From: Nonomuraea jiangxiensis
GTDB taxonomy: Bacteria; Actinomycetota; Actinomycetes; Streptosporangiales; Streptosporangiaceae
Assembly: GCF_900099965.1 (NCBI RefSeq)
Contig: NZ_FNDJ01000002.1
Location: 310,001-374,000, forward strand
Direction of reading: 5' to 3'
DNA: 64,000 nucleotides
Part shown: positions 8,512-16,557 of the stretch, piece after piece
How positions within the stretch are numbered: the stretch's first letter is position 1
Layout: each line of letters starts with the position of its first letter
Notes under the pieces: generated by a model
Seen by the model: the letters and a program-made list of their open reading frames with translations, nothing else
What the model was told of the DNA's origin: nothing
Database searches by the model: none
Translations under genes and position numbers: made by a program

Positions 8512-8838
8512 ATGGAACCCGACCCGCGCTTCACCTTGGCCAACGAACGAACCTTCCTCACCTGGCTGAGCACGGCGCTGGCGTTGAGCGCGGCGGGGGT
8601 GGCCATGGCGGCGGTGCCTTCCGACGTGTTCGTGCCGTGGATCCGTACCGGACTGGCTGTGATTCTGGTCACGCTCTCCGCGCTGGCGGCCGGCATGGCC
8701 TATCCCCGCTGGCGCAACATCCAGCGCGCCCTGCGCAAGCAGGCGCCGCTGCCGCCGCCCGCGCTCGCCGCCGTCTTCGGGTACGGCGTGGCCGCCGTGG
8801 CGGTGCTCGCCCTCGTCCTCATCATCCTGGCGGCCTGA
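8512..8838 (+). CDS. DUF202 (YidH-like) membrane protein, first of a pair
   Basis: The 108-aa protein has the DUF202 signature LANERTFLTWLSTALALSAAG at its start and three hydrophobic segments. YidH-type proteins are small inner-membrane proteins without a known activity. TATCGT lies 7 nt before the ATG, suggesting a leaderless start. The next gene begins 2 bp after the stop and encodes a related protein, so the pair are probably made and used together. Confidence 0.85.
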   Translation: MEPDPRFTLANERTFLTWLSTALALSAAGVAMAAVPSDVFVPWIRTGLAVILVTLSALAAGMAYPRWRNIQRALRKQAPLPPPALAAVFGYGVAAVAVLALVLIILAA

Positions 8839-8840
8839 GA

Positions 8841-9176
8841 GTGGCGCCCGAGGAGCGGATCTGGGATCGCGGGCTGCAGAGCGAGCGCACCCGGTTCGCC
8901 TGGGTGCGCATGGCCGTGGCCCTGGCCACCGGCGGGCTCGGCGCGGCCGGGCTGTCCCTGCGGCACCAGTTGCCGCTGTCCGCCGTGATCGGTTTCACAC
9001 TGGCCGCGCTCTGCGGCGCCGTGCTGCTCATCAGGACCCGCGTACGCTTCCGCCGCGTGCAGGCGGCCCTGCACAACGGCAAGCCCCTGGACGCCGGGCT
9101 TGACGTGCTCTTCGCCTGGCTGGGCACGCTCAGCGTGGTCGCCGGGGCGTGGACCTTCGTGCTCACCGTCAGGTGA
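8841..9176 (+). CDS. DUF202 (YidH-like) membrane protein, second of a pair
   Basis: The 111-aa product (GTG start 2 bp after the previous stop) contains QSERTRFAWVRMAVALATGG, a divergent DUF202 signature, and three membrane segments. Arg and Trp positions match the first DUF202 protein, so the two are probably ancient duplicates forming a heteromeric complex. Longer in-frame starts exist upstream but would overlap the first gene extensively. Function is unknown. Confidence 0.85.
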   Translation: MAPEERIWDRGLQSERTRFAWVRMAVALATGGLGAAGLSLRHQLPLSAVIGFTLAALCGAVLLIRTRVRFRRVQAALHNGKPLDAGLDVLFAWLGTLSVVAGAWTFVLTVR

Positions 9177-9227
9177 GCCCCGATTTGCACCGGGCGGAGG
9201 AGGAGGCGGAAACTCGAAAGCGAGGGG

Positions 9228-9536
9228 GTGACCTCATTGGAGGAAGAACACAGGAACATACCGTTCGAGTGCCGCCGCTGCTGGCACGTCTGGGAAGAGG
9301 ACTACATCGTCAGGCACGTCGACTCCCGTGGCCACGAAAGCCTGGTCTGGCTGCAGGCCGGTCAGCCCGTGCCGCCACCCGCGCCGGGCGCCATCTGCCC
9401 GCGCTGCGGAGCCCAGCAGGCCACGACGTTCCCCAACGGTTATCTGGCACATCATCCCGAGCTGATCCCGCCGCCGGGCCCGGTCGCGCCCGATCCCACG
9501 CCACTGCTCAGTCCTGTCCCCAAGCCGCTTTACTGA
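9228..9536 (+). CDS. Zinc-ribbon-like hypothetical protein, first tandem copy
   Basis: This 102-aa protein has two knuckles that could bind one zinc: CRRCWHVWEEDY (residues ~15-26) and CPRCGAQQATTF (~58-69). Between them are VRHVDSRGHESLVWLQAGQP and a Pro-rich linker. The same layout occurs in the following gene. GTG 9228 is preceded by GGGG about 6 nt upstream. No signal or membrane segment is visible. Function is unknown; the shared VWEED and GYLAxHPEL motifs mark a small actinobacterial family. Confidence 0.75.
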   Translation: MTSLEEEHRNIPFECRRCWHVWEEDYIVRHVDSRGHESLVWLQAGQPVPPPAPGAICPRCGAQQATTFPNGYLAHHPELIPPPGPVAPDPTPLLSPVPKPLY

Positions 9537-9546
9537 TAACTAACCA

Positions 9547-9582
9547 TGACACTTGGTGAGCATTACGTAGCGCCGAGTGTCA
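9547..9582. promoter_or_regulatory. Inverted repeat between the zinc-ribbon paralogs
   Basis: TGACACT (9547-9553) and AGTGTCA (9576-9582) are perfect inverted copies 22 bp apart. They lie 8 bp after the first paralog stop and could be an operator or part of a terminator. Confidence 0.4.
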
Positions 9583-9596
9583 CAAGGCGCGCCTTG
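9583..9596. promoter_or_regulatory. 14-bp perfect palindrome before the second zinc-ribbon gene
   Basis: CAAGGCGCGCCTTG is fully palindromic and ends 8 bp before the ATG at 9605. As DNA it is a good binding site for a dimeric regulator; it abuts the preceding inverted repeat. Confidence 0.45.
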
Positions 9597-9604
9597 ATGG
9601 GGGT

Positions 9605-10084
9605 ATGAGCGGGGGCGCACACTCGGAGCGGAACGGCGACTCGCAGCCGGGGGTGGTCCAAGTGCCCGACGGGTTCGACATCCGGGAAACATGGCCCTAC
9701 GAGTGCCTACGTTGTCTTCACGTCTGGGAAGAGGACTTCGTCCGCAGACATCTCACCGACAACCACGGCAACACCGTCGAGGTCTGGCTCAGCTCAGGAT
9801 TGCCCGTGCCACCGCCGTGGTCCGGCGTCTGCTGCCCGGGCTGCGGCGCGTACCACGTGACGTCGTTCCCCGCGGGGTATTTAGCGCGCCATCCCGAGCT
9901 CATGCCCGGCCCCGCGCCGGAGCCGGCGCCGCTGTTCGTGCGGGAGCCGGAGCCGGGCAGGGCGCCCGCTGAGCGGACACACCTGCCCGGCCGCCTGCTG
10001 GTCGCGCTCGGCGTGCCGCTGGCCGTCTTCGTCGGCTACGAGCTGTACGCCAACCTCGTGGCCGTGGCACGCCCGCAGCACTAG
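9605..10084 (+). CDS. Zinc-ribbon-like protein with C-terminal membrane anchor, second tandem copy
   Basis: The 159-aa product repeats the plan of the previous gene: CLRCLHVWEEDFVRRHL (from ~residue 37), WLSSGLPVPPPW, CCPGCGAYHVTSFPAGYLAR. It adds a Pro-rich stretch and a membrane segment near the end (LLVALGVPLAVFVGYELYA, ~residues 130-148), so the ribbon would sit at the membrane. It is a diverged duplicate of the first copy. Its stop codon shares the CTAG tetranucleotide with the stop of the convergent ABC gene. Confidence 0.78.
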   Translation: MSGGAHSERNGDSQPGVVQVPDGFDIRETWPYECLRCLHVWEEDFVRRHLTDNHGNTVEVWLSSGLPVPPPWSGVCCPGCGAYHVTSFPAGYLARHPELMPGPAPEPAPLFVREPEPGRAPAERTHLPGRLLVALGVPLAVFVGYELYANLVAVARPQH

Positions 10085-11910
10085 CTCAGGCTGTCCAGCC
10101 ACGCCTGGTGCAGCCCGGCGAACCGGCCCGAGGCGGCGATGAGCTGATCCGGCGGACCGTCCTCGACGATCTCGCCCCTGTCCATGACCAGCACCCTGTC
10201 GGCGATCTCGACCGTCGACAGGCGGTGGGCGATGATGAGCGCCGTACGGTCGGCGAGGATCGTACGCAGCGCCCGCTGCACCAGCCGCTCGCTCGGCACG
10301 TCGAGGCTGGAGGTCGCCTCGTCCAGGATCAGCACCGCGGGATCGGCCAGGAACGCCCGGGCGAAGGCCACCAGCTGACGCTGCCCGGCCGACATCCGGC
10401 CGCCGCGCTTGCCCACCTCGGTGTCGTAGCCCTCGGGCAGGGCCGAGATGAAGTCGTGCGCGCCGATCGCCTTGGCCGCCTCCCGGATCTGCCGCTCGGT
10501 GGCCTCCGGGCGGCCGAACCTGATGTTGTCCGCCACCGTTCCGCTGAACAGGAAGTTCTCCTGCGTCACCATGACCACGGCCTGGCGCAGCGTCGGCTCG
10601 TCCAGCGTGCGCAGGTCGACGCCGTCGAGCAGCACCCGCCCGCCGGTGGGGTCGTAGAAGCGGGAGATCAGCTTGGCCAGCGTCGTCTTGCCCGCGCCCG
10701 TCGCGCCGACCAGCGCCACGCTCTGCCCGGCCGGGATGGTCAGGTCGAGGTTCGGCAGGATCGGCATCTCCTCGACGTAGGCGAACCTGACGTCCTCGAA
10801 GCGCACCTTGCCGCGCGCCCTGCCCTGGGGCAGCGGCTGCGGATCGCGCGGCTCCGGCACGTCCGGCTCCTCCTCCAGGACGCCCGAGAGCTTCTCCAGC
10901 GCCGCGCCGGCCGACTGCAGCGTGTTGTAGAACTGGCTGATCTCCTGCATCGGCTCGTAGAACTGCCGCAGGTACAGCAGGAACGCGGCCAGCACGCCGA
11001 CCGTGACCTCCTGGTTGAAGGCCAGGTAGGCGCCGTAGATCAGCACGCCGCCGACCGTGATGTTGCCGATCAGCTTGATCCCCGGCATGAACACGGCGAT
11101 GAGCTGCATGCTGCTGGCGTTGGCGCCGCGGTAACCGTCGTTGAGCTCCTTGAAGATCTCCTGGTTACGCGGCTCCCGGCGGAAGGCCTGCACCGCGCGG
11201 ATGCCGGTCATCGACTCCACGAAGTGCACGATCACCAGCGCCACGGTCTCCCGTGTGCGCCGGTAGACGATCGCCGACTGCCGCCTGAACCACCGGGTGA
11301 ACAGCAGCAGGATCGGCAGCGGCACCAGCGCCACCAGGCCCAGGTGCACGTCCAGCACCAGCAGCAGCACGGCCGTGCCGATCATGGTCAGCACCGCCGT
11401 CACCAGCCCGTCGAAGCCCGCCTGCAACAGCTCGGCGATGGCCTCGACGTCGGAGGTGAGCCGGGAGATGACCCGGCCGGAGGTGTACTTCTCGTGGAAG
11501 CTGAGCGACAGCCGCTGGAAGTGGTCGAACACCCGGCGGCGCAGCTCCAGCAGGATGCTCTGGCCGATCCGGCCCGACAGCCGCAGGAACGCCTGCCGCG
11601 TCACCGCCTGGGTGACCGCCGCCGCCAGGATCACGCCGACCACGGTCAGCATCGTGGCCGGCCCGCCGCCGTGCAGCATCGGCGGGATGCCCTCGTCGAT
11701 GCCCACCTTGACCAGGTAGGGGATGGCGAGCCCGGCCGCGTTGGAGATGACGATGACCGTAGTCAGCCAGGCGATCGACTTCTTGTACGGCGACAGCAGG
11801 TCACCCAGCAGCCGGCGGGAGCGGGCCCGCAGCAGGACGGACACCTTCTCCGGCAGCTCGTCCTGCTCCTCGGAGGCGACGCCGCGCCAGGTCGTCGTGG
11901 CGGTCGTCAT
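10081..11910 (-). CDS. ABC transporter, fused permease and ATPase (half A, canonical Walker B)
   Basis: This 609-aa ABCB-type half exporter has about six membrane helices (residues ~40-330) and a nucleotide-binding domain with Walker A GATGAGKTTLAKL, Q-loop VTQENFLFSG, a slightly unusual signature MSAGQRQL and Walker B VLILDEATSSLD with the catalytic Glu. The ATG at 11910 overlaps the stop of the other half by 4 bp. Together they should form a heterodimer that expels a drug or lipid. The non-canonical signature here pairs with the Asp-containing Walker B of the partner, the usual pattern for heterodimeric exporters with one degenerate site. Confidence 0.92.
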   Translation of the reverse strand: MTTATTTWRGVASEEQDELPEKVSVLLRARSRRLLGDLLSPYKKSIAWLTTVIVISNAAGLAIPYLVKVGIDEGIPPMLHGGGPATMLTVVGVILAAAVTQAVTRQAFLRLSGRIGQSILLELRRRVFDHFQRLSLSFHEKYTSGRVISRLTSDVEAIAELLQAGFDGLVTAVLTMIGTAVLLLVLDVHLGLVALVPLPILLLFTRWFRRQSAIVYRRTRETVALVIVHFVESMTGIRAVQAFRREPRNQEIFKELNDGYRGANASSMQLIAVFMPGIKLIGNITVGGVLIYGAYLAFNQEVTVGVLAAFLLYLRQFYEPMQEISQFYNTLQSAGAALEKLSGVLEEEPDVPEPRDPQPLPQGRARGKVRFEDVRFAYVEEMPILPNLDLTIPAGQSVALVGATGAGKTTLAKLISRFYDPTGGRVLLDGVDLRTLDEPTLRQAVVMVTQENFLFSGTVADNIRFGRPEATERQIREAAKAIGAHDFISALPEGYDTEVGKRGGRMSAGQRQLVAFARAFLADPAVLILDEATSSLDVPSERLVQRALRTILADRTALIIAHRLSTVEIADRVLVMDRGEIVEDGPPDQLIAASGRFAGLHQAWLDSLS

Positions 11911-13688
11911 CGCAGTGCCCCTTCCGACGGGTCGAAGTCGGCGTCCTGGGCCAGCAACTCCCGGTATTCGGGCACCTCGGCCAGCAGTTCGTTGTGGCGG
12001 CCGACGTGGGTGATGGTGCCGTCGCGCAGCAGCGCCACCTTGTCGGCCAGCAGCACGGTGGAGGCCCGGTGCGCCACCACGATGCCGGTGGCCTCGCGCA
12101 GCACGTGCCGGAGGGCCTCCTCCACCAGCGCCTCGGTCTCGACGTCGAGCGCGGACAGCGTGTCGTCGAGCACCAGGATCCTGGGCTTGCTGAGCACGGC
12201 CCTGGCCAGGGCCAGCCGCTGGCGCTGCCCGCCGGACAACGACAGGCCCTGCTCGCCGATGCGGGTGTCGAGGCCCCACGGCAGGTCGTACACGAACATG
12301 GCCTGCGCGGTCTGGATCGCGGCGGCGAGCTCCTCCTCGGTGGCGTCGAGGCGGCCGAGGGTGAGGTTCTCTCGCACGCTCATGGAGAACAGCGTGGGCT
12401 CCTCGAAGGCCGTGGCCACCACCGAGCGCAGCGCGGGCAGGGTCAGGTCGCGCACGTCCTGGCCGTCGATCGTGATGCGGCCCTCGGTCGGGTCGATCAG
12501 CCGGGGCACCAGCGCGGTCAGCGTGGTCTTGCCCGAGCCGGTCGCGCCCACGATGGCGACCGTCTCCCCGGGGCGCACGTCGAGCCAGACGTCGTGCAGC
12601 ACCGGCTCGTCGGAGCCGGGGAAGGAGAAGCCGACGCCTTCGAAGCGCAGGTGGCCGCGCGGCGTGTCGATCGTGCGGTCGCCGCTCTCGATGGCCGGGA
12701 CGGTGTCCATGACCTCCATGACGCGGTCGGCGGAGGTCATCGCCTCCTGGGCCATGGCCAGGATGTGGCCGAGGCTGGCGATGGGCCAGACGAGCTGCAG
12801 CATCAGCGTGGTGAACGCCACCAGCCCGCCCAGCGTCAGCGAGCCGGAGCCGACGGCCAGCGAGCCGAGCAGCAGCACTAAGGCGAGCGTGACGTTGGGG
12901 ATCAGCCCGAGGAAGGCGAAGAACTTCGCCGACAGGCGCACCTTGTCCAGCGACGACCCGTACACCTTGAGGGCTGCTTCGTCGTAGTTGTCGAAGACGT
13001 GGTGGCGGCGGCCGAACGCCTTGATCGTACGGATCCCGATGGCCGACTCCTCGACCAGCGTGGCGAGGTCGCCCTGCTGGTCCTGGACCTGGCGGGAGAT
13101 CCTGATGTAGCGCTTCTCGAAGCGGAGCGAGACCACCACGATCGGCACCGCCGAGGCCGCGACGAGCAGCCCGAGCGGCCAGTACTTGTTCAGCAGGAGC
13201 ACGGTCACCGTGATCAGCTGAAGGATGTTCATGACCAGGAAGAGCATGCCGAACCCGAGGAAACGGCGGATCGTCGACAGGTCGGTGGTGGCCCGCGACA
13301 GCAGCTGGCCGGACTGCCAGTCGCCGTGGAATCCCATGGGCAGGCGCTGCAGGTGCTCGTAGAGGTCGTCGCGGATGGCGGTTTCGAGTCCGAGCACCGG
13401 TTTGATCTGCACCCAGCGCCTGAAGAAGATCATGAAGGCCTCGACGGCGCCCACGCCGAGGGCGACTAAGCCGAGGGGGAGCAGGGCGCCCTGGTCGCCA
13501 TGGAGGACGGGGCCGTCGATGACTTGTTCGCTGATGAGAGGCAGCGTGATGCTGGCGCCGATGCCGATCATCGCTGCCAGCCAGATGAGGACAAGCCGCA
13601 GGACGTACGGGCGGAGATAGGACTTCATCCGCCACAGGGAATTGGAGGAGAGCAGGGGACGGCGAGGTGTGTGCGTATCGGGAGGCAT
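11907..13688 (-). CDS. ABC transporter, fused permease and ATPase (half B, degenerate Walker B)
   Basis: This 593-aa partner half starts MPPDTHTPRRPLLSSN, has six membrane helices (LVLIWLAAMIGIGASITLPL onward) and an ATPase domain with Walker A GATGSGKTTLTAL, signature LSGGQRQRLALARA and Walker B ILVLDDTLSALD. The catalytic Glu after Walker B is Asp, so this site should be slow or inactive. GGAGGGG lies directly before ATG 13688; a TTG at 13715 is a possible longer start. It is the first gene of a two-gene operon, divergent from an MFS gene 90 bp away. Confidence 0.9.
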   Translation of the reverse strand: MPPDTHTPRRPLLSSNSLWRMKSYLRPYVLRLVLIWLAAMIGIGASITLPLISEQVIDGPVLHGDQGALLPLGLVALGVGAVEAFMIFFRRWVQIKPVLGLETAIRDDLYEHLQRLPMGFHGDWQSGQLLSRATTDLSTIRRFLGFGMLFLVMNILQLITVTVLLLNKYWPLGLLVAASAVPIVVVSLRFEKRYIRISRQVQDQQGDLATLVEESAIGIRTIKAFGRRHHVFDNYDEAALKVYGSSLDKVRLSAKFFAFLGLIPNVTLALVLLLGSLAVGSGSLTLGGLVAFTTLMLQLVWPIASLGHILAMAQEAMTSADRVMEVMDTVPAIESGDRTIDTPRGHLRFEGVGFSFPGSDEPVLHDVWLDVRPGETVAIVGATGSGKTTLTALVPRLIDPTEGRITIDGQDVRDLTLPALRSVVATAFEEPTLFSMSVRENLTLGRLDATEEELAAAIQTAQAMFVYDLPWGLDTRIGEQGLSLSGGQRQRLALARAVLSKPRILVLDDTLSALDVETEALVEEALRHVLREATGIVVAHRASTVLLADKVALLRDGTITHVGRHNELLAEVPEYRELLAQDADFDPSEGALR

Positions 13689-13777
13689 CCCCTCCAGGCT
13701 AATACGTCCGTTCAACCGATTTTCTGTGACCCCCGGGGTGTGGTTTCTGTATGTGACGTGCGGAAACGTGAAAGTTC

Positions 13778-15160
13778 ATGGGCTTTCGGAAGGCTGCGAC
13801 GTTCGTAATGATGTGCACGGGAATGTTCTTCGTGCTGCTCGACGTCACGATCGTTAACATCGCACTGCCTTCCATCGGGCGTGCCACGGGCATCACGAAC
13901 GTGGCCGATCTGCAGTGGGTGATCGGCGCCTACCAGCTCGCCCTCGCGGGCCTGCTGCTGTTCGGCGGCACGCTCGGAGCGCGGTACGGCCACCGGCGGA
14001 TCGTCGTCACCGGCTTTCTGATCTTCGGCCTGGCCTCGATGGCCTGCGCCCTGGCCCCCGGCCTGTGGGCCCTGGTCGGGGCCCGCGCGGTGCAGGGCAT
14101 GGGCGCCGCGCTGCTGATGCCCGGCACCCTGTCCGTGGTCACCCGGCTCTACACCGCCCGCGAGGAGCACGCCAGGGCCGTCTGCGTGTGGGCCGTGGTC
14201 GCGGGCCTGTCGCTGCCCGCCGGGCCGGTGCTCGGCGGGCTGCTGGTGGAGTCGCTCGGCTGGCCCTGGATCTTCTGGATCAACGTGCCCGTGGTCGCGC
14301 TGGTCGTCGCCGGGACCCTGTACCTGGTCACCGAGACCGCGCCGGAGCCCCGGCCGCTGGACGTGCCCGGCGCGGTGCTCGGCACGGGGGCGCTGGCGCT
14401 GCTCACGTTCACCGTCATCGAGACCGGCCGGCTCGGGACCTGGTCGTCGGTCTTCCTGCTGCCCGCCGCCCTCGCGCTGGCCGCCGGGACCGCCTTCGTC
14501 CTGGTCGAGCGGCGCCGCACCCACCCGGTGCTGCCGGTGTCCCTGCTGCGCGAGCGGCCGATCGCGGTCAGCACGATCGTCGCCGCCGTCATGAACTTCG
14601 GCGTCAACGGCGTCATCATCCTGTTCAGCGTCTACCTGCAGATGGTCCGCGGCCACCCGCCCATCCAGTCGGGGCTGGCGCTGCTGCCGCTGTTCGTGCC
14701 GCTGGTGCTGCTGCCCGCCCACGCCGCGCGGGCGGCCGCCCGGCGCGGCCCCCGTCCCGTCATGCTCGCCGGGCTGGTGCTGCTGGTGGCGGGCTTCGCG
14801 CCGCTGCTCGCCCTCCGGGCGGACTCGGGGTACGGCGCGCTGGCCGTGGGCATGGTCGTCATCGGCGCGGGCGCCGGGCTGCTCACCCCCGCCGTCGTCG
14901 CGCTGGCCATGACCGCCACGCCACCCGGCGCAGAGAGCCTGACCAGCGCGCTCAACACCTCGGCCAGGCAGGCGGGCGGTGTGGTCGGCGTCGCCACCTT
15001 CGGCGCCCTCGCCGGGGACCCCGACCGGCCCGCCGCGTTCGTGGCCGGCGTGCACCACGCCGCCGTCGTGGCCGGCGGCGCCTACCTCGGCGCGGCGCTG
15101 CTCGCCCTGGTCACCGGCGCCCGGAGCACGTCCGCCGGGTCCGGCGGCGGTTCCAGGTAG
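13778..15160 (+). CDS. MFS transporter, DHA2 type (multidrug exporter-like)
   Basis: The 460-aa protein has about 14 hydrophobic segments. Motif C-like and DHA2 features are clear: MFFVLLDVTIVNIALPSIGR at the start, LQWVIGAYQLALAGLLLFGG, then ARYGHRRIVVTG and the later MGAALLMPGTLSVV. It should be a proton-driven exporter of drugs or metabolites. It is divergent from the ABC exporter pair and is followed 65 bp later by an orphan histidine kinase on the same strand. No local drug-responsive repressor is visible. Confidence 0.9.
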   Translation: MGFRKAATFVMMCTGMFFVLLDVTIVNIALPSIGRATGITNVADLQWVIGAYQLALAGLLLFGGTLGARYGHRRIVVTGFLIFGLASMACALAPGLWALVGARAVQGMGAALLMPGTLSVVTRLYTAREEHARAVCVWAVVAGLSLPAGPVLGGLLVESLGWPWIFWINVPVVALVVAGTLYLVTETAPEPRPLDVPGAVLGTGALALLTFTVIETGRLGTWSSVFLLPAALALAAGTAFVLVERRRTHPVLPVSLLRERPIAVSTIVAAVMNFGVNGVIILFSVYLQMVRGHPPIQSGLALLPLFVPLVLLPAHAARAAARRGPRPVMLAGLVLLVAGFAPLLALRADSGYGALAVGMVVIGAGAGLLTPAVVALAMTATPPGAESLTSALNTSARQAGGVVGVATFGALAGDPDRPAAFVAGVHHAAVVAGGAYLGAALLALVTGARSTSAGSGGGSR

Positions 15161-15225
15161 CCGGGTCACCACCTCACGTATGCCATTTGACCTGCGGTTT
15201 GTACTGTGCGTGGCACAATTGGATC

Positions 15226-16542
15226 ATGGTGTTCGGCCGGTCCATCAGGGCGAGGGTGACGATCGCGACGATGGTCGTGTTCGGGATCGTCCTGCTGGCC
15301 GGGGTGATCGTGCTCCTGGCGGCTTACCCGGCGTGGGTGCGGAGCCAGCTCACCGCCAAGGCCGACCGGGCCAGCCGGCACCTCGCCATGGAGGTCGAGA
15401 ACCACCGGTTCACCGGGCTGATCCCGCCGCAGGGCGATGTCGCGCTCCAGCAGATCGTGGACGACCGGGGGCACGTGCTGGCCTCGAACGGAGGGCTGGT
15501 CGGCCGGCCGCCGCTCACCCGGGTCCGGCCCAGCGGCGGCGATCCCCTGGTCCGCGACCGGGTGTGCCAGTCCGGCGGATGCATGATCGTGGCCGGGTTC
15601 GGCCAGCGCAACACCGCGTACGGGCCCGTCGTCGCCTATGCGGCCGTGCGGGAGCCGTTCCTGCTCTACTCGCCGTTCCTGCCGCTGGTCCTGTTCGGCT
15701 CGTCCGCCCTGCTGCTGGCGCTGATGGGCTGGGCCTCCTGGTACGGCGTCGGCCGGGTGCTGGCCCCCGTGGAACGCATCCGCACGGGCCTCGAACGCAT
15801 CAGCGCCGAGGACCTGAGCCGGCGCATCGAGGTGCCCGCGACCCGCGACGAGGTCGAGGAGCTGGCCGCCACCGTCAACGACACCCTGGGCCGGCTGGAG
15901 GACGCCGTGGAGCGGCACCGCCGGTTCGTCTCGGACGCCTCCCACGAGCTGCGCACCCCGATCACCGCGCTGACGGTACGGCTGGAGGCGGGGCTGGAGG
16001 GCCTGGACGCGGAGGACTGGCGGGCGGCGCTGGACGAGGCGTACCGGCTGTCGGACATCGTGCAGGACCTGCTGCTGATGGCCCGGCTCGACGCCGGGGC
16101 GCAGCCCCCCGAGGAGCGGCTCGACCTGGGACGGCTGGTCGCGGACGAGATCGCGCGCCGCCCCGCCCGGCTGCCGGTGACCACCGACATCGAGCCCGGC
16201 GTCCACATCCGGGGCAGCCGGTTGCAGCTCTGCCGGCTGCTGACGAACCTGCTGTCCAACGCCGACCGCTACGGCGACACCGTCGTCGCGGTCAGCGTGC
16301 GGGCGTGCGGGGACATGGCCGAGGTGCGGGTGGTCGATGACGGGCCCGGGATCCCGGTGGAGATGCGGGAGCGGGTGTTCGAGCGTTTCACCCGGCTCGA
16401 CCGCGCCCGGTCCAGGGACACCGGGGGCAGCGGGCTGGGGTTGCCGATCGCCCGCGACATCGCCACCGCCCACGGGGGGACGCTGACCGTCGAGGAGGGA
16501 CCCGGCGCCCGGCTGCTCCTGCGGCTGCCGCTCGTCACCTGA
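15226..16542 (+). CDS. Sensor histidine kinase without adjacent response regulator
   Basis: This 438-aa membrane kinase has one membrane segment near residues 13-33, an extracytoplasmic region of ~110 residues with two Cys (VCQSGGC), a second segment (LVLFGSSALLLALMGWASW), a HAMP domain, a HisKA domain with SDASHELRTPI (phospho-acceptor His ~241) and an HATPase domain with N, G1 (VVDDGPGIP) and G2 (GSGLGLPIA) boxes. The ATG at 15226 follows a CACAAT box by 6 nt. No response-regulator gene lies within the window on either side, so it must act on a regulator encoded elsewhere. Confidence 0.9.
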   Translation: MVFGRSIRARVTIATMVVFGIVLLAGVIVLLAAYPAWVRSQLTAKADRASRHLAMEVENHRFTGLIPPQGDVALQQIVDDRGHVLASNGGLVGRPPLTRVRPSGGDPLVRDRVCQSGGCMIVAGFGQRNTAYGPVVAYAAVREPFLLYSPFLPLVLFGSSALLLALMGWASWYGVGRVLAPVERIRTGLERISAEDLSRRIEVPATRDEVEELAATVNDTLGRLEDAVERHRRFVSDASHELRTPITALTVRLEAGLEGLDAEDWRAALDEAYRLSDIVQDLLLMARLDAGAQPPEERLDLGRLVADEIARRPARLPVTTDIEPGVHIRGSRLQLCRLLTNLLSNADRYGDTVVAVSVRACGDMAEVRVVDDGPGIPVEMRERVFERFTRLDRARSRDTGGSGLGLPIARDIATAHGGTLTVEEGPGARLLLRLPLVT

Positions 16543-16557
16543 GCCTCGCGCACGCCG

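Noticed and set aside
10081..10084. Shared CTAG stop of two convergent genes as a regulatory overlap
   Set aside because: A palindromic CTAG gives TAG on both strands by itself; the 4-bp overlap is probably only gene packing.
10108..12987. Open frame of 959 codons on the plus strand
   Set aside because: Antisense to the two ABC transporter genes, which have complete motifs; the frame is a composition artefact.
15187..15219. TTGACC/CACAAT as a promoter of the histidine kinase
   Set aside because: The spacer is 21 bp, too long for a normal sigma-70-type promoter; the CACAAT box alone is kept as weak support for the start.
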